From an uncultured beta proteobacterium (lineage in GTDB: Bacteria; Pseudomonadota; Gammaproteobacteria; Burkholderiales; Burkholderiaceae_B), in assembly GCA_903929925.1 (NCBI GenBank), contig CAIYWO010000206.1, positions 1 to 13,017 of the forward strand: a DNA stretch of 13,017 bases. Direction: 5' to 3'. The notes below the pieces were generated by a model. That model did not search any database and was not told the DNA's origin. It worked only from the letters and a program-made list of their open reading frames with translations. Numbering within the stretch: position 1 is the stretch's first letter; every line of letters starts with the position of its first letter. This document shows positions 7,379-13,017 of the stretch, piece by piece. The position numbers and the translations under genes are program-made.

Positions 7379-8374
7379 ATGCTTAAGAAAACGAGTGGTT
7401 TGTTAAGACGTGCCGTACAAGCCATGATTGGTGTCGGTGCGATGACTGCAGCGCTTGGGGTGAGTCATGCACAGTCACCCGCCGATAAGTACCCAGATCG
7501 TCCGATTCGAATCATTGTGACATTCCCTCCGGGCGGCTCGGTCGATGCGATTGCGCGCGCGGTTGGTCAGAAGATGCAAGAAAACTGGGGGCAACCCGTT
7601 CTCATTGAGAGCCGACCCGGTGCAAGCACTTTGATCGGCTCAACGGCCCTCGCCAAGTCCCCGCCAGATGGTTACACCTTGATTATCTCGGTCAGTAATC
7701 ACACGACAAACCCTGCGATGCGCGCGACGATGCCTTACGACACCTTAAAGGACTTTCAGCCAATTAGTATGCTGGCTTTAGCGCCTATCGTTGTTGTTGC
7801 GAACCCAAAGTTTGCAGCGAACAATGTGAAAGATTTAATCGCATTGTCCAAAGCCGGTAACGTCAAGTTGGATTTTGGTTCTGCGGGAACTGGCTCGATG
7901 ACGCACCTGACTGCCGAGATGCTTAAGCGTCAAGAAAATCTAAATATGACCCACATTCTTTACAAAGGCGGCACACCGGCCTTGATGGATGTTATTGCGG
8001 GACATATTCCGATGACCTTCGCGACCCTCGGTCAGGTCTTACCTCAATTACAAGCAGGTCAGGTTAAAGCCTTGGGGATTTCTTCTGCAACGCGATACCC
8101 CTCGATGCCAGATATCCCGACCTTTAAAGAGCAAGGTATTGATTTAGTGACGACGGAGTGGTTTGGGTTGATGGCGCCTGCTGGCACCCCTATGCCGATT
8201 GTGGCAAAACTTAACGCGGAAATGAAAAAGATTATGGCGAGCCCAGGCTTGGGTGACCGTTTGACGGCGATTCAGCTTGTGACGTCGACACCAGAAGAGC
8301 TTGATGCCCACATCCGTTCAGAACTGACGCGCTGGGCGCCGGTTATTAAGGACCTGGGCATCAAAGCTGATTAA
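7379..8374 (+). CDS. Bug-family (TctC) periplasmic solute-binding receptor 2
   Basis: This is a 331-residue exported receptor of the same family as the gene two places upstream. It has a signal peptide ending GVSHAQ, then YPDRPIRIIVTFPPGGSVDA, LIESRPGAS, SPPDGYTL, HILYKGGTPAL and APAGTPMPIVAKLN. AGGAG lies six bases before the ATG. It retains the ordinary PPGGSVD ligand loop, unlike receptor 1. It shares the ending GIKAD with receptor 1, but the two are otherwise clearly diverged and are not a recent duplication. It is the last gene of the rightward run and its stop lies 9 bp from the stop of the convergent receptor 3, with no terminator hairpin visible between. The ligand is unknown. Confidence 0.92.
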   Translation: MLKKTSGLLRRAVQAMIGVGAMTAALGVSHAQSPADKYPDRPIRIIVTFPPGGSVDAIARAVGQKMQENWGQPVLIESRPGASTLIGSTALAKSPPDGYTLIISVSNHTTNPAMRATMPYDTLKDFQPISMLALAPIVVVANPKFAANNVKDLIALSKAGNVKLDFGSAGTGSMTHLTAEMLKRQENLNMTHILYKGGTPALMDVIAGHIPMTFATLGQVLPQLQAGQVKALGISSATRYPSMPDIPTFKEQGIDLVTTEWFGLMAPAGTPMPIVAKLNAEMKKIMASPGLGDRLTAIQLVTSTPEELDAHIRSELTRWAPVIKDLGIKAD

Positions 8375-8383
8375 GCAGCAGTA

Positions 8384-9364
8384 TTAGTTGAGCTTAATGC
8401 CGGACTCTTTAATGATGCGACCCCAGTTGGCGTAGTCTTTTTTGACGAAGGCGTCGAAGCTTTGCACTGATCCCCCAGCAGAAGCTACACCCGCAGCTTT
8501 GAATCGTGCGATGACATCTGGGTCGGCCATTACGCGATTCAGTTCCTTATTGAGGGTTGCGACGACTGCAGGTGGTGTGCCAGCAGGGGCAAACAAGCCA
8601 GTCCAGATATTGAAGTCCATACCCTTTGCTACGGTCTCATTCAGCGTTGGGACGTCTGGGAATTCCGGCGATCTCTCACCACTGGTGACTGCGACGGCGA
8701 GCAGCTTGCCGCTCTTAGCATGCGGAGCCAAGGAAGCAAGCGTGCCTATGTAAACATCGACCTGGCCACCCATGACGTCTGTAATGGCTGGGCCAGCTCC
8801 CTTATAGGGCACCTGTAGCAGATTGATGTTTGCACGTTTCTTGAAATCTTCGCCAACTACGTGACCCAGTGTTCCCAGGCCTGCAGTACCCCAGCGTAAG
8901 CCTTCAGCCGACTTTCCTTTTCTCACGAGATCTTGCGGTGTCTTGAGGTCTGATTTTGGCGAGGTGCCAATGCCTGCAGGTGTAACGGAGACTTGGATCA
9001 CAGGTGCAAAGCTCTTGACGCTGTCGTAGCTCATGTTGCTGTAGAGCCAAGGCCCTAGCATCATGTTGTCTGTCTGGCCCATGACAAGCGTGTATCCGTC
9101 TGCTGGCGCCTTCGATGCAAATTCAATCGCGAGGTTGCCGCCAGCACCTGGTTTGTTTTCTACGATAACTTGCCAGCCTGTTAGCTCGCCAAGCTTTGCG
9201 GCAACAATCCTTGAGACGAAGTCTGTGCCGCCCCCCGGAGGGAATGGGCACAAAATTTTGATGGGTTTGTCAGGAAAATTTTGAGCCGTGGCAGTCAGCG
9301 GCACAACCGCCAGGGACATGGCGACTACAAGAGCCGACTTAACTAAGCGATTCCAGACTTTCAT
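8384..9364 (-). CDS. Bug-family (TctC) periplasmic solute-binding receptor 3
   Basis: This 326-residue exported receptor has a signal peptide ending TATAQ, followed by FPDKPIKILCPFPPGGGTDF, VENKPGAGG, APADGYTLVMGQ, VPYKGAGPAITDVMGGQVDV and APAGTPPAVVATLN. All blocks are in the normal family order, with normal length. GGAG lies upstream of the ATG at suitable spacing. The gene is leftward and tail-to-tail with receptor 2. The 100 bp before it contain a candidate promoter, so it may be transcribed apart from the RidA operon behind it, though read-through from that operon is possible because no terminator is visible there. No membrane subunits are nearby and the ligand is unknown. Confidence 0.92.
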   Translation of the reverse strand: MKVWNRLVKSALVVAMSLAVVPLTATAQNFPDKPIKILCPFPPGGGTDFVSRIVAAKLGELTGWQVIVENKPGAGGNLAIEFASKAPADGYTLVMGQTDNMMLGPWLYSNMSYDSVKSFAPVIQVSVTPAGIGTSPKSDLKTPQDLVRKGKSAEGLRWGTAGLGTLGHVVGEDFKKRANINLLQVPYKGAGPAITDVMGGQVDVYIGTLASLAPHAKSGKLLAVAVTSGERSPEFPDVPTLNETVAKGMDFNIWTGLFAPAGTPPAVVATLNKELNRVMADPDVIARFKAAGVASAGGSVQSFDAFVKKDYANWGRIIKESGIKLN

Positions 9365-9392
9365 GATGTTCTCCGATTTATTTTTGTAACAG

Positions 9393-9408
9393 AGTGGCCA
9401 ATGCCACT
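9393..9408. other. Inverted repeat in the leader of Bug receptor 3
   Basis: AGTGGC (9393-9398) and GCCACT (9403-9408) are perfect six-base arms around CAAT. The dyad lies between the candidate promoter and the start codon at 9364. It lacks a following U-run on either strand, so it is not a clear terminator. It could be an operator or a leader hairpin. Confidence 0.3.
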
Positions 9409-9423
9409 AAACAAGCGTTTCAT

Positions 9424-9452
9424 ACGGTAGGTTAGGGGGTGAGATCTGTCAA
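9424..9452 (-). promoter_or_regulatory. Candidate promoter of Bug receptor 3
   Basis: A perfect -35 hexamer TTGACA (minus strand, 9447-9452) is followed 17 bases later by TACCGT (9424-9429), which matches the -10 consensus at only three positions. A strong -35 with a weak -10 would suit an activated promoter, but this rests on pattern alone. Confidence 0.35.
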
Positions 9453-9464
9453 GTTAGTGAAATC

Positions 9465-9938
9465 CTACCTGCCAGTGACCCCCCGACAGAAGGCGCTTTG
9501 GTCGCCACTGTTGATAAAGCCGCACTGAGAGGAGGCGTTACCCGCGATGGCCCTGCACATTGCAGCCTTGTCATTGTCATTGATGAAACCACACTGGCTT
9601 GGCTGACGGGCAGAGATGCCACGGCACAGCGCTTGCAGATCGTTATTGTTAATAAAGCCGCACTGACTCGGCTCAGATCCCGCAATAGCCCGGCAGAGGG
9701 CTTGCTGATCGCCATTGTTAATAAATCCACATTGGCTCACCCCACCGCCTGCCACTGCCCGGCACATGGCAGCTTGATCGCCGTTGTTGATGAAACCGCA
9801 TTGACTTGTACTGCGTTGTGCGATTGCTCGGCACATGGCAGCATCATCACTATTATTAATGAAGCCACACTGACTGCTGTTTTGGGCGAAGGCCGCGTTA
9901 CTCAATATCAGTAACAGGCCGAGCAGAATTTTCTTCAT
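9465..9938 (-). CDS. Exported protein of six 23-residue repeats, two cysteines per repeat
   Basis: I do not recognise this 157-residue protein by name. It has a signal peptide (residues 1-18, MKKILLGLLLILSNAAFA) and almost nothing else except six tandem repeats from residue 22. Each repeat starts with an invariant SQCGFIN, followed by a polar acidic turn (usually NGDQ or similar) and then xAxCRxxx. The cysteines are 12 residues apart in every copy, twelve in all, and residues 17-23 of the unit vary freely. The last copy is cut at 21 residues. Export plus paired cysteines suggests disulfide-stabilised small helical units in the periplasm or outside the cell; metal or haem binding is a less supported option. 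The ATG overlaps the stop of the upstream hydrolase as ATGA, so it is very probably translated as part of that operon. The function is unknown. Confidence 0.8.
   Translation of the reverse strand: MKKILLGLLLILSNAAFAQNSSQCGFINNSDDAAMCRAIAQRSTSQCGFINNGDQAAMCRAVAGGGVSQCGFINNGDQQALCRAIAGSEPSQCGFINNNDLQALCRGISARQPSQCGFINDNDKAAMCRAIAGNASSQCGFINSGDQSAFCRGVTGR
9468..9875 (-). repeat. Tandem array of six 69-bp coding repeats
   Basis: The copies run leftward at 9875-9807, 9806-9738, 9737-9669, 9668-9600, 9599-9531 and 9530-9468 (the last is 63 bp). They are conserved at the protein level but diverged at the DNA level. The Cys, Gly, Phe and Ile codons of the invariant SQCGFIN block switch between synonymous forms from copy to copy, and the Ser codon is AGT, AGT, AGC, AGT, AGC and TCT. 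This is an old array held by selection, not a fresh slippage array. Confidence 0.9.
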
Positions 9939-10684
9939 TTGGGTGTGTGCTTACGAAGAAAGGTACGTGCGTGTTCAACTGCAATTGGCACGCGATCTTT
10001 TGGCTCTTTCCAAGGATAGATGCTGACCTCTGAGTTAGGGGCCAAGTTCGCCACTTCCATTGCAACAGCGTAAGGGTGAGGGTCTGAGTCGTCGGGCATG
10101 ACGAGTGTCGGTGTCTGACAGTTTTTGACAAAATCCCTGGACACACTAAATACAAAATCTGGATTAGCGCGATACATCTTCGTTAAAAATGCATCGACCA
10201 TTTCCATTGTTAACTCTGGACGACCCGCGACAAGTTTGGGCCCCCAATTCGCCATGTTGTTGCTATGGAACCAGTCAGGGATCGATGCACGAAATCCGCT
10301 TGGTTGTGCATGCACGGCAGCGACAACACGACCCGGAGCTCGCTTGAGCATATTCCAGATAAACGGGCCACCAATACAAAAGCCCATCACTAAAAATTTA
10401 TCAATGCCTAGATGGTCCATTAGGCCGAGGTGGTCGTCGGTGTAGGCATCCCAAGGGCGATCAACTTCCAGCGGACCTGTCGATTGTCCCGTGTTGGCAT
10501 TCCGGCAGTCTAGTGTGATACAGCGGTACTCGTTCTTAAATTCCTCCATTGCATCGAAGGGCGATGAGGTGGTGAAGAATTTGATGGTTGAGTTCAATCC
10601 GCCACCGGGCAAAATCAAAAGTGGAAAGCCCGAGCCTCGCTCTTCATAATGAATACGGACGTTACCTTTGGTGTAGAACGGCAT
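9935..10684 (-). CDS. Alpha/beta hydrolase with cysteine at the nucleophile position
   Basis: This 249-residue protein has no signal peptide and is probably cytoplasmic. The alpha/beta-hydrolase fold is shown by ILPGGGLNS (oxyanion region, about 24-32), LDCRNANTGQS (about 59-68) and the nucleophile elbow GFCIGGP, where Cys103 replaces the usual Ser. Candidate acids are Asp198/Asp199 in MPDDSDPHPYA. No histidine sits in the usual place after the last strand, where PWKEPKDR is found, so His203 or His238 would have to serve if it is catalytic. Dienelactone hydrolases also use Cys, but the rest of the sequence does not resemble them. GGAG lies ten bases before the ATG. The gene follows a Bug receptor by 57 bp and overlaps the repeat-protein start, which suggests work on the imported solute. 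The substrate is unknown. Confidence 0.82.
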   Translation of the reverse strand: MPFYTKGNVRIHYEERGSGFPLLILPGGGLNSTIKFFTTSSPFDAMEEFKNEYRCITLDCRNANTGQSTGPLEVDRPWDAYTDDHLGLMDHLGIDKFLVMGFCIGGPFIWNMLKRAPGRVVAAVHAQPSGFRASIPDWFHSNNMANWGPKLVAGRPELTMEMVDAFLTKMYRANPDFVFSVSRDFVKNCQTPTLVMPDDSDPHPYAVAMEVANLAPNSEVSIYPWKEPKDRVPIAVEHARTFLRKHTPK

Positions 10685-10741
10685 GGTGAATTGTCTCCGG
10701 GTACGGCAAATGTTTGTTATGGGTTGCGATGAGGCTTTGCG

Positions 10742-11734
10742 CTATTTTAGCGAAGCGCCAGATACCCGAATAATCTCAGCCCATCTGGCGGACTCAGCTA
10801 CGATGAAGCTCTGGAATTCCTTTGGTGTGTTGGATACAGGGACCAAGCCCAAGCCGTTAAAGCGCGCTTGAACTTCGTCTGAACGTAGAGCTTTGATCAA
10901 TGCGCTGTTTAGTTTGTTGACGATCGCCTCTGGTGTACCTGCGGCAACGACAACTCCGTACCAATTATTCACATCGTAATTCTTAACGCCGGCCTCACTT
11001 ATCGTTGGAACATTAGGGAAGAGTGGATAGCGTTCCTTTGCAAGGATTGCGAGCGGCCGGATACGTCCGGCTTGAATGTGACCAATGCTGGCAGGTATCG
11101 TCATGAACTGCAATTGTGTGCGGCCGGCTACTAGATCCGCCAATGCGGGGGCCCCACCTTTGTAAGGCACGTGAGTAATTTGTGCGCCAGTGCGCATTTT
11201 GAATAGCTCGCCTGCGAGGTGGTCTGCCCCACCGTTTCCGGAAGAGCCGAAGAAAAGAGCCGTTGGATTCGCTTTGGCGTAGGCAACAAGCTCATCGACT
11301 GTTGTCGCCGGAATTGAGGGATGTACGCCCAAAATTTGCGGAGCCTGGGCTAGTAGCGTTACCGGTGCGAAGTCCTGCTGCGGCTTAAAGGGGAGGGAGT
11401 CATATAAAGATGGGTTGATCGCCATCGGTCCGGTATAGGCCAGTAGCATCGTGTAGCCATCTGGAGTGGACTTCGCCACATAATCCGTTCCAATGTTGCC
11501 GCCTGCGCCGGCCTTGTTCTCCACGACAACGGGTTGTCCGAGTATCGCTGTTAGCTCTTTAGATACCAGTCGCGCGGTTGTGTCGGTGGCGCCACCTGCG
11601 GCATAAGGAACGATAAATTTAATCGGCTTACTCGGAAACGCGTCTGACGCATGCGCGATGTTCAAGGATGCCACGACTGCCGTGACGATTCCTGTCGCGA
11701 ATGTTGTGAACGAGTGTGCAGAAAATCGCTTCAT
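10742..11734 (-). CDS. Bug-family (TctC) periplasmic solute-binding receptor 4
   Basis: This 330-residue exported receptor has a signal peptide ending LNIAHAS, then FPSKPIKFIVPYAAGGATDT, VENKAGAGGNIG, STPDGYTMLL, HVPYKGGAPALADLVAGR and VAAGTPEAIVNKLN. It is the most typical family member of the four, with the classic AAGGATDT ligand loop. A GAGGGGG ribosome binding site lies about six bases before the ATG. It starts 20 bp after the RidA gene and ends 57 bp before the Cys hydrolase, so it is the middle part of an operon that looks like uptake plus processing of one compound. No TctA/TctB partner is visible. Confidence 0.93.
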   Translation of the reverse strand: MKRFSAHSFTTFATGIVTAVVASLNIAHASDAFPSKPIKFIVPYAAGGATDTTARLVSKELTAILGQPVVVENKAGAGGNIGTDYVAKSTPDGYTMLLAYTGPMAINPSLYDSLPFKPQQDFAPVTLLAQAPQILGVHPSIPATTVDELVAYAKANPTALFFGSSGNGGADHLAGELFKMRTGAQITHVPYKGGAPALADLVAGRTQLQFMTIPASIGHIQAGRIRPLAILAKERYPLFPNVPTISEAGVKNYDVNNWYGVVVAAGTPEAIVNKLNSALIKALRSDEVQARFNGLGLVPVSNTPKEFQSFIVAESARWAEIIRVSGASLK

Positions 11735-11754
11735 GATTGCCCCCTCTACTTTGT

Positions 11755-12129
11755 TTAGTTTTTCTTTTCAGCGACCAACTGAATTTCAATCAGAAAGCCA
11801 TAGTGCAATTCTGGCACGGGAACAACTGCACGTGCAGGTTTATGGTCCCCCATGATTTCTGCATAGATTGCGTTGAACTCTGGCCAGCGCTCGACACCTA
11901 CAAGGTAGGCGGTGCACTGAACAACGTCACTTAGTTCACAGCCTGCTGCGTTCAGAATATTGCTGCACTGCGCAAAGCTGGCGCGAACTTGCCGCTCGAA
12001 CGAGTCTTGCTCACCTCCAGAGGGTTTGCCTGGCAGTACGCCTGAGACGAATACCAGCCCGGCTGCCTCGACGGCTTGGCTATAGTGACCCGCAGGGGCG
12101 GGGACTTTTGGAGATTGAATGAATTTCAT
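11755..12129 (-). CDS. RidA/YjgF/YER057c/UK114-family protein
   Basis: This 124-residue protein belongs to the Rid family. RidA itself hydrolyses reactive enamines and imines to ketoacids and ammonia, and many paralogues act in catabolic pathways. Family marks are GHYSQAVEAAGLVFVSG near the N-terminus and the C-terminal block with PARAVVPVPEL and IEIQLVA. Arg100 aligns with the catalytic Arg105 of RidA and Glu115 with the conserved Glu near its end, so it may be active, but the loop between (PELHYGF) is not that of classic RidA. It is the first gene of the leftward operon. No clear Shine-Dalgarno precedes the ATG. Its place beside a receptor and a hydrolase suggests a catabolic paralogue clearing a nitrogen-containing intermediate, which is inference. 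Confidence 0.9.
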   Translation of the reverse strand: MKFIQSPKVPAPAGHYSQAVEAAGLVFVSGVLPGKPSGGEQDSFERQVRASFAQCSNILNAAGCELSDVVQCTAYLVGVERWPEFNAIYAEIMGDHKPARAVVPVPELHYGFLIEIQLVAEKKN

Positions 12130-12163
12130 GGCGAGCGCTTGTTCCGTGTGAGATTTGTCGCAT

Positions 12164-12181
12164 AATCTGAAGCAACAGATT
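12164..12181. promoter_or_regulatory. Perfect dyad in the divergent intergenic region, candidate operator
   Basis: AATCTG (12164-12169) and CAGATT (12176-12181) are perfect six-base arms around AAGCAA. A second pair, GTGAG (12148-12152) and CTCAC (12184-12188), brackets it unevenly. The site lies 35 bases before the RidA start and 55 before the rightward hydrolase start, so one regulator could control both. No regulator gene is in the window. I found no convincing -35/-10 pair here on either strand. Confidence 0.4.
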
Positions 12182-12235
12182 GGCTCACTTGTAGCAGAGT
12201 TTTTAATTCAAACCAATAGCTTGATAGGAAACAGA

Positions 12236-13017
12236 ATGACTATTTTCAATGGCCGGATACTTCGTAGTTTGTTCTGTGTGTCTGCGTTCGCACTTGGCGT
12301 CGATACGTCAAGCGCCCAGCCATATCCAGAGCAACAGCAAGGAGTATGGATCGCAAAGAATTTTCAATTCCACACGGGTGAGGTCTTCCCGGAGCTCAAG
12401 CTCGGCTACACCACGCTTGGCAAACCTACAGGGATCCCCGTGCTGGTGTTGCATGGCACGGCTGGTACCGGTACTGGAATGATCACGAATAAGAATTTCT
12501 CAGGTGAGTTGTTCGGCCCCGGGCAGCCGCTGGATGCAAACAAGTACTACATCATCTTGCCTGACGCGATTGGAATGGGGAAGTCGAGTAAGCCTTCAGA
12601 TGGACTGCGCGCCAAGTTTCCTAAGTACAACTATGACGACATGGTGAGTGCGCAGTATCGCTTGGTTACTGAGGGACTTGGTGTGAAGCACTTACGCCTA
12701 GTCATCGGGAACTCCATGGGCGGTATGCAGACATGGTTGTGGGGAATCAAGTATCCAGACTTTATGGATACGTTAGTGCCCATGGCGGCAACACCGTCTG
12801 CAATGTCTGGTCGTAACTGGATGATGCGCAGACTCATCATTGACATGATTCGTCGTGATCCGGAATGGATGGATGGCAACTACACCACGCAGCCCAAGAG
12901 CCTGCAGTTCGCATCAGTATTTTTTAATGTGGGGACAAGCGGAGGTGACCAAGGTTTGTATCGCCTGGCTCCGTCCCGCAAACAAGCTGACGAGGTGCTC
13001 GACAAACGCTTAACCGC
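12236..13017 (+). CDS. Exported alpha/beta hydrolase of the MetX/homoserine O-acetyltransferase-like family, cut by the window end
   Basis: The frame is open from the ATG at 12236 to the window edge (260 complete codons), with AGGAA five bases before the start. An N-terminal signal peptide (MTIFNGRILRSLFCVSAFALG, ending SSAQ) sends it out of the cytoplasm. The fold is shown by VLVLHGTAGTGTG (about 69-81, oxyanion region), ILPDAIGMGKSSKP (about 107-120) and the nucleophile elbow GNSMGGMQ with Ser160. Then comes MIRRDPEWMDGNY, which recalls MetX-type enzymes. The catalytic Asp and His should lie beyond the edge. True MetX is cytoplasmic, so an exported relative is more likely an esterase or other hydrolase than a methionine-pathway enzyme. 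It is divergent from the RidA operon by 106 bp and may serve the same substrate. Confidence 0.85.
   Translation, partial: MTIFNGRILRSLFCVSAFALGVDTSSAQPYPEQQQGVWIAKNFQFHTGEVFPELKLGYTTLGKPTGIPVLVLHGTAGTGTGMITNKNFSGELFGPGQPLDANKYYIILPDAIGMGKSSKPSDGLRAKFPKYNYDDMVSAQYRLVTEGLGVKHLRLVIGNSMGGMQTWLWGIKYPDFMDTLVPMAATPSAMSGRNWMMRRLIIDMIRRDPEWMDGNYTTQPKSLQFASVFFNVGTSGGDQGLYRLAPSRKQADEVLDKRLT

Noticed and set aside
8375..8383. A bidirectional terminator between the two convergent Bug genes
   Set aside because: Only nine bases separate the stops and no hairpin with a U-run can be drawn on either strand.
9498..9914. A 138-codon open frame on the plus strand across the repeat array
   Set aside because: It is the antisense of the repeated gene. 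The repeat period (69 bp, a multiple of 3) keeps one antisense frame open in every copy, and it has neither a signal peptide nor a sensible start. The sense protein has a signal peptide, a periodic Cys pattern and an operon position.

Overview
The window looks like chromosomal DNA from a betaproteobacterium of the order Burkholderiales, probably close to Alcaligenaceae. The evidence is four periplasmic 'Bug' (TctC-family) solute receptors in about 7 kb, an expansion typical of Bordetella and its relatives, together with a YbaL-type antiporter and a moderate GC content (roughly half, judged by eye). This placement is inferred from gene content only. Coding density is high. No gene-free stretch exceeds 300 bases; the largest gaps are 154 bp (3367-3520), 106 bp (12130-12235) and 100 bp (9365-9464). 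I see no tRNA, rRNA, insertion sequence, integrase or CRISPR array.

Region 1 (1-3366) is a leftward metal-uptake operon. A zinc-type outer-membrane barrel protein comes first, followed by a ZnuA/TroA-type periplasmic metal-binding protein and a ZnuB-type permease. The expected ABC ATPase is absent, because the permease ends against the tail of a convergent gene. The operon promoter is overlaid by AT-rich dyads that resemble Fur/Zur-type operators, which fits metal control.

Region 2 (3521-8374) is a rightward run: a malate/L-lactate-type dehydrogenase, a Bug receptor, the cation:proton antiporter YbaL (TTG start) and a second Bug receptor. Intergenic gaps are 22-47 bp. The dehydrogenase and first receptor suggest uptake and oxidation of a 2-hydroxy acid. 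YbaL may be only a passenger.

Region 3 (8384-9364) is a lone leftward Bug receptor, convergent with the previous run and with its own candidate promoter.

Region 4 (9465-12129) is a tightly packed leftward operon: a RidA-family protein, a fourth Bug receptor, an alpha/beta hydrolase with a cysteine at the nucleophile position, and a small exported protein made of six 23-residue repeats with two cysteines each. The hydrolase stop and the repeat-protein start overlap (ATGA), so the two are probably translationally coupled. This four-gene set is the least explained part of the window and the best candidate for something undescribed.

Region 5 (12236-13017) is a rightward, divergent gene cut by the window edge. 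It encodes an exported alpha/beta hydrolase of the MetX (homoserine O-acetyltransferase-like) fold. A perfect 6-6-6 dyad lies between it and the RidA operon and could be a shared operator.
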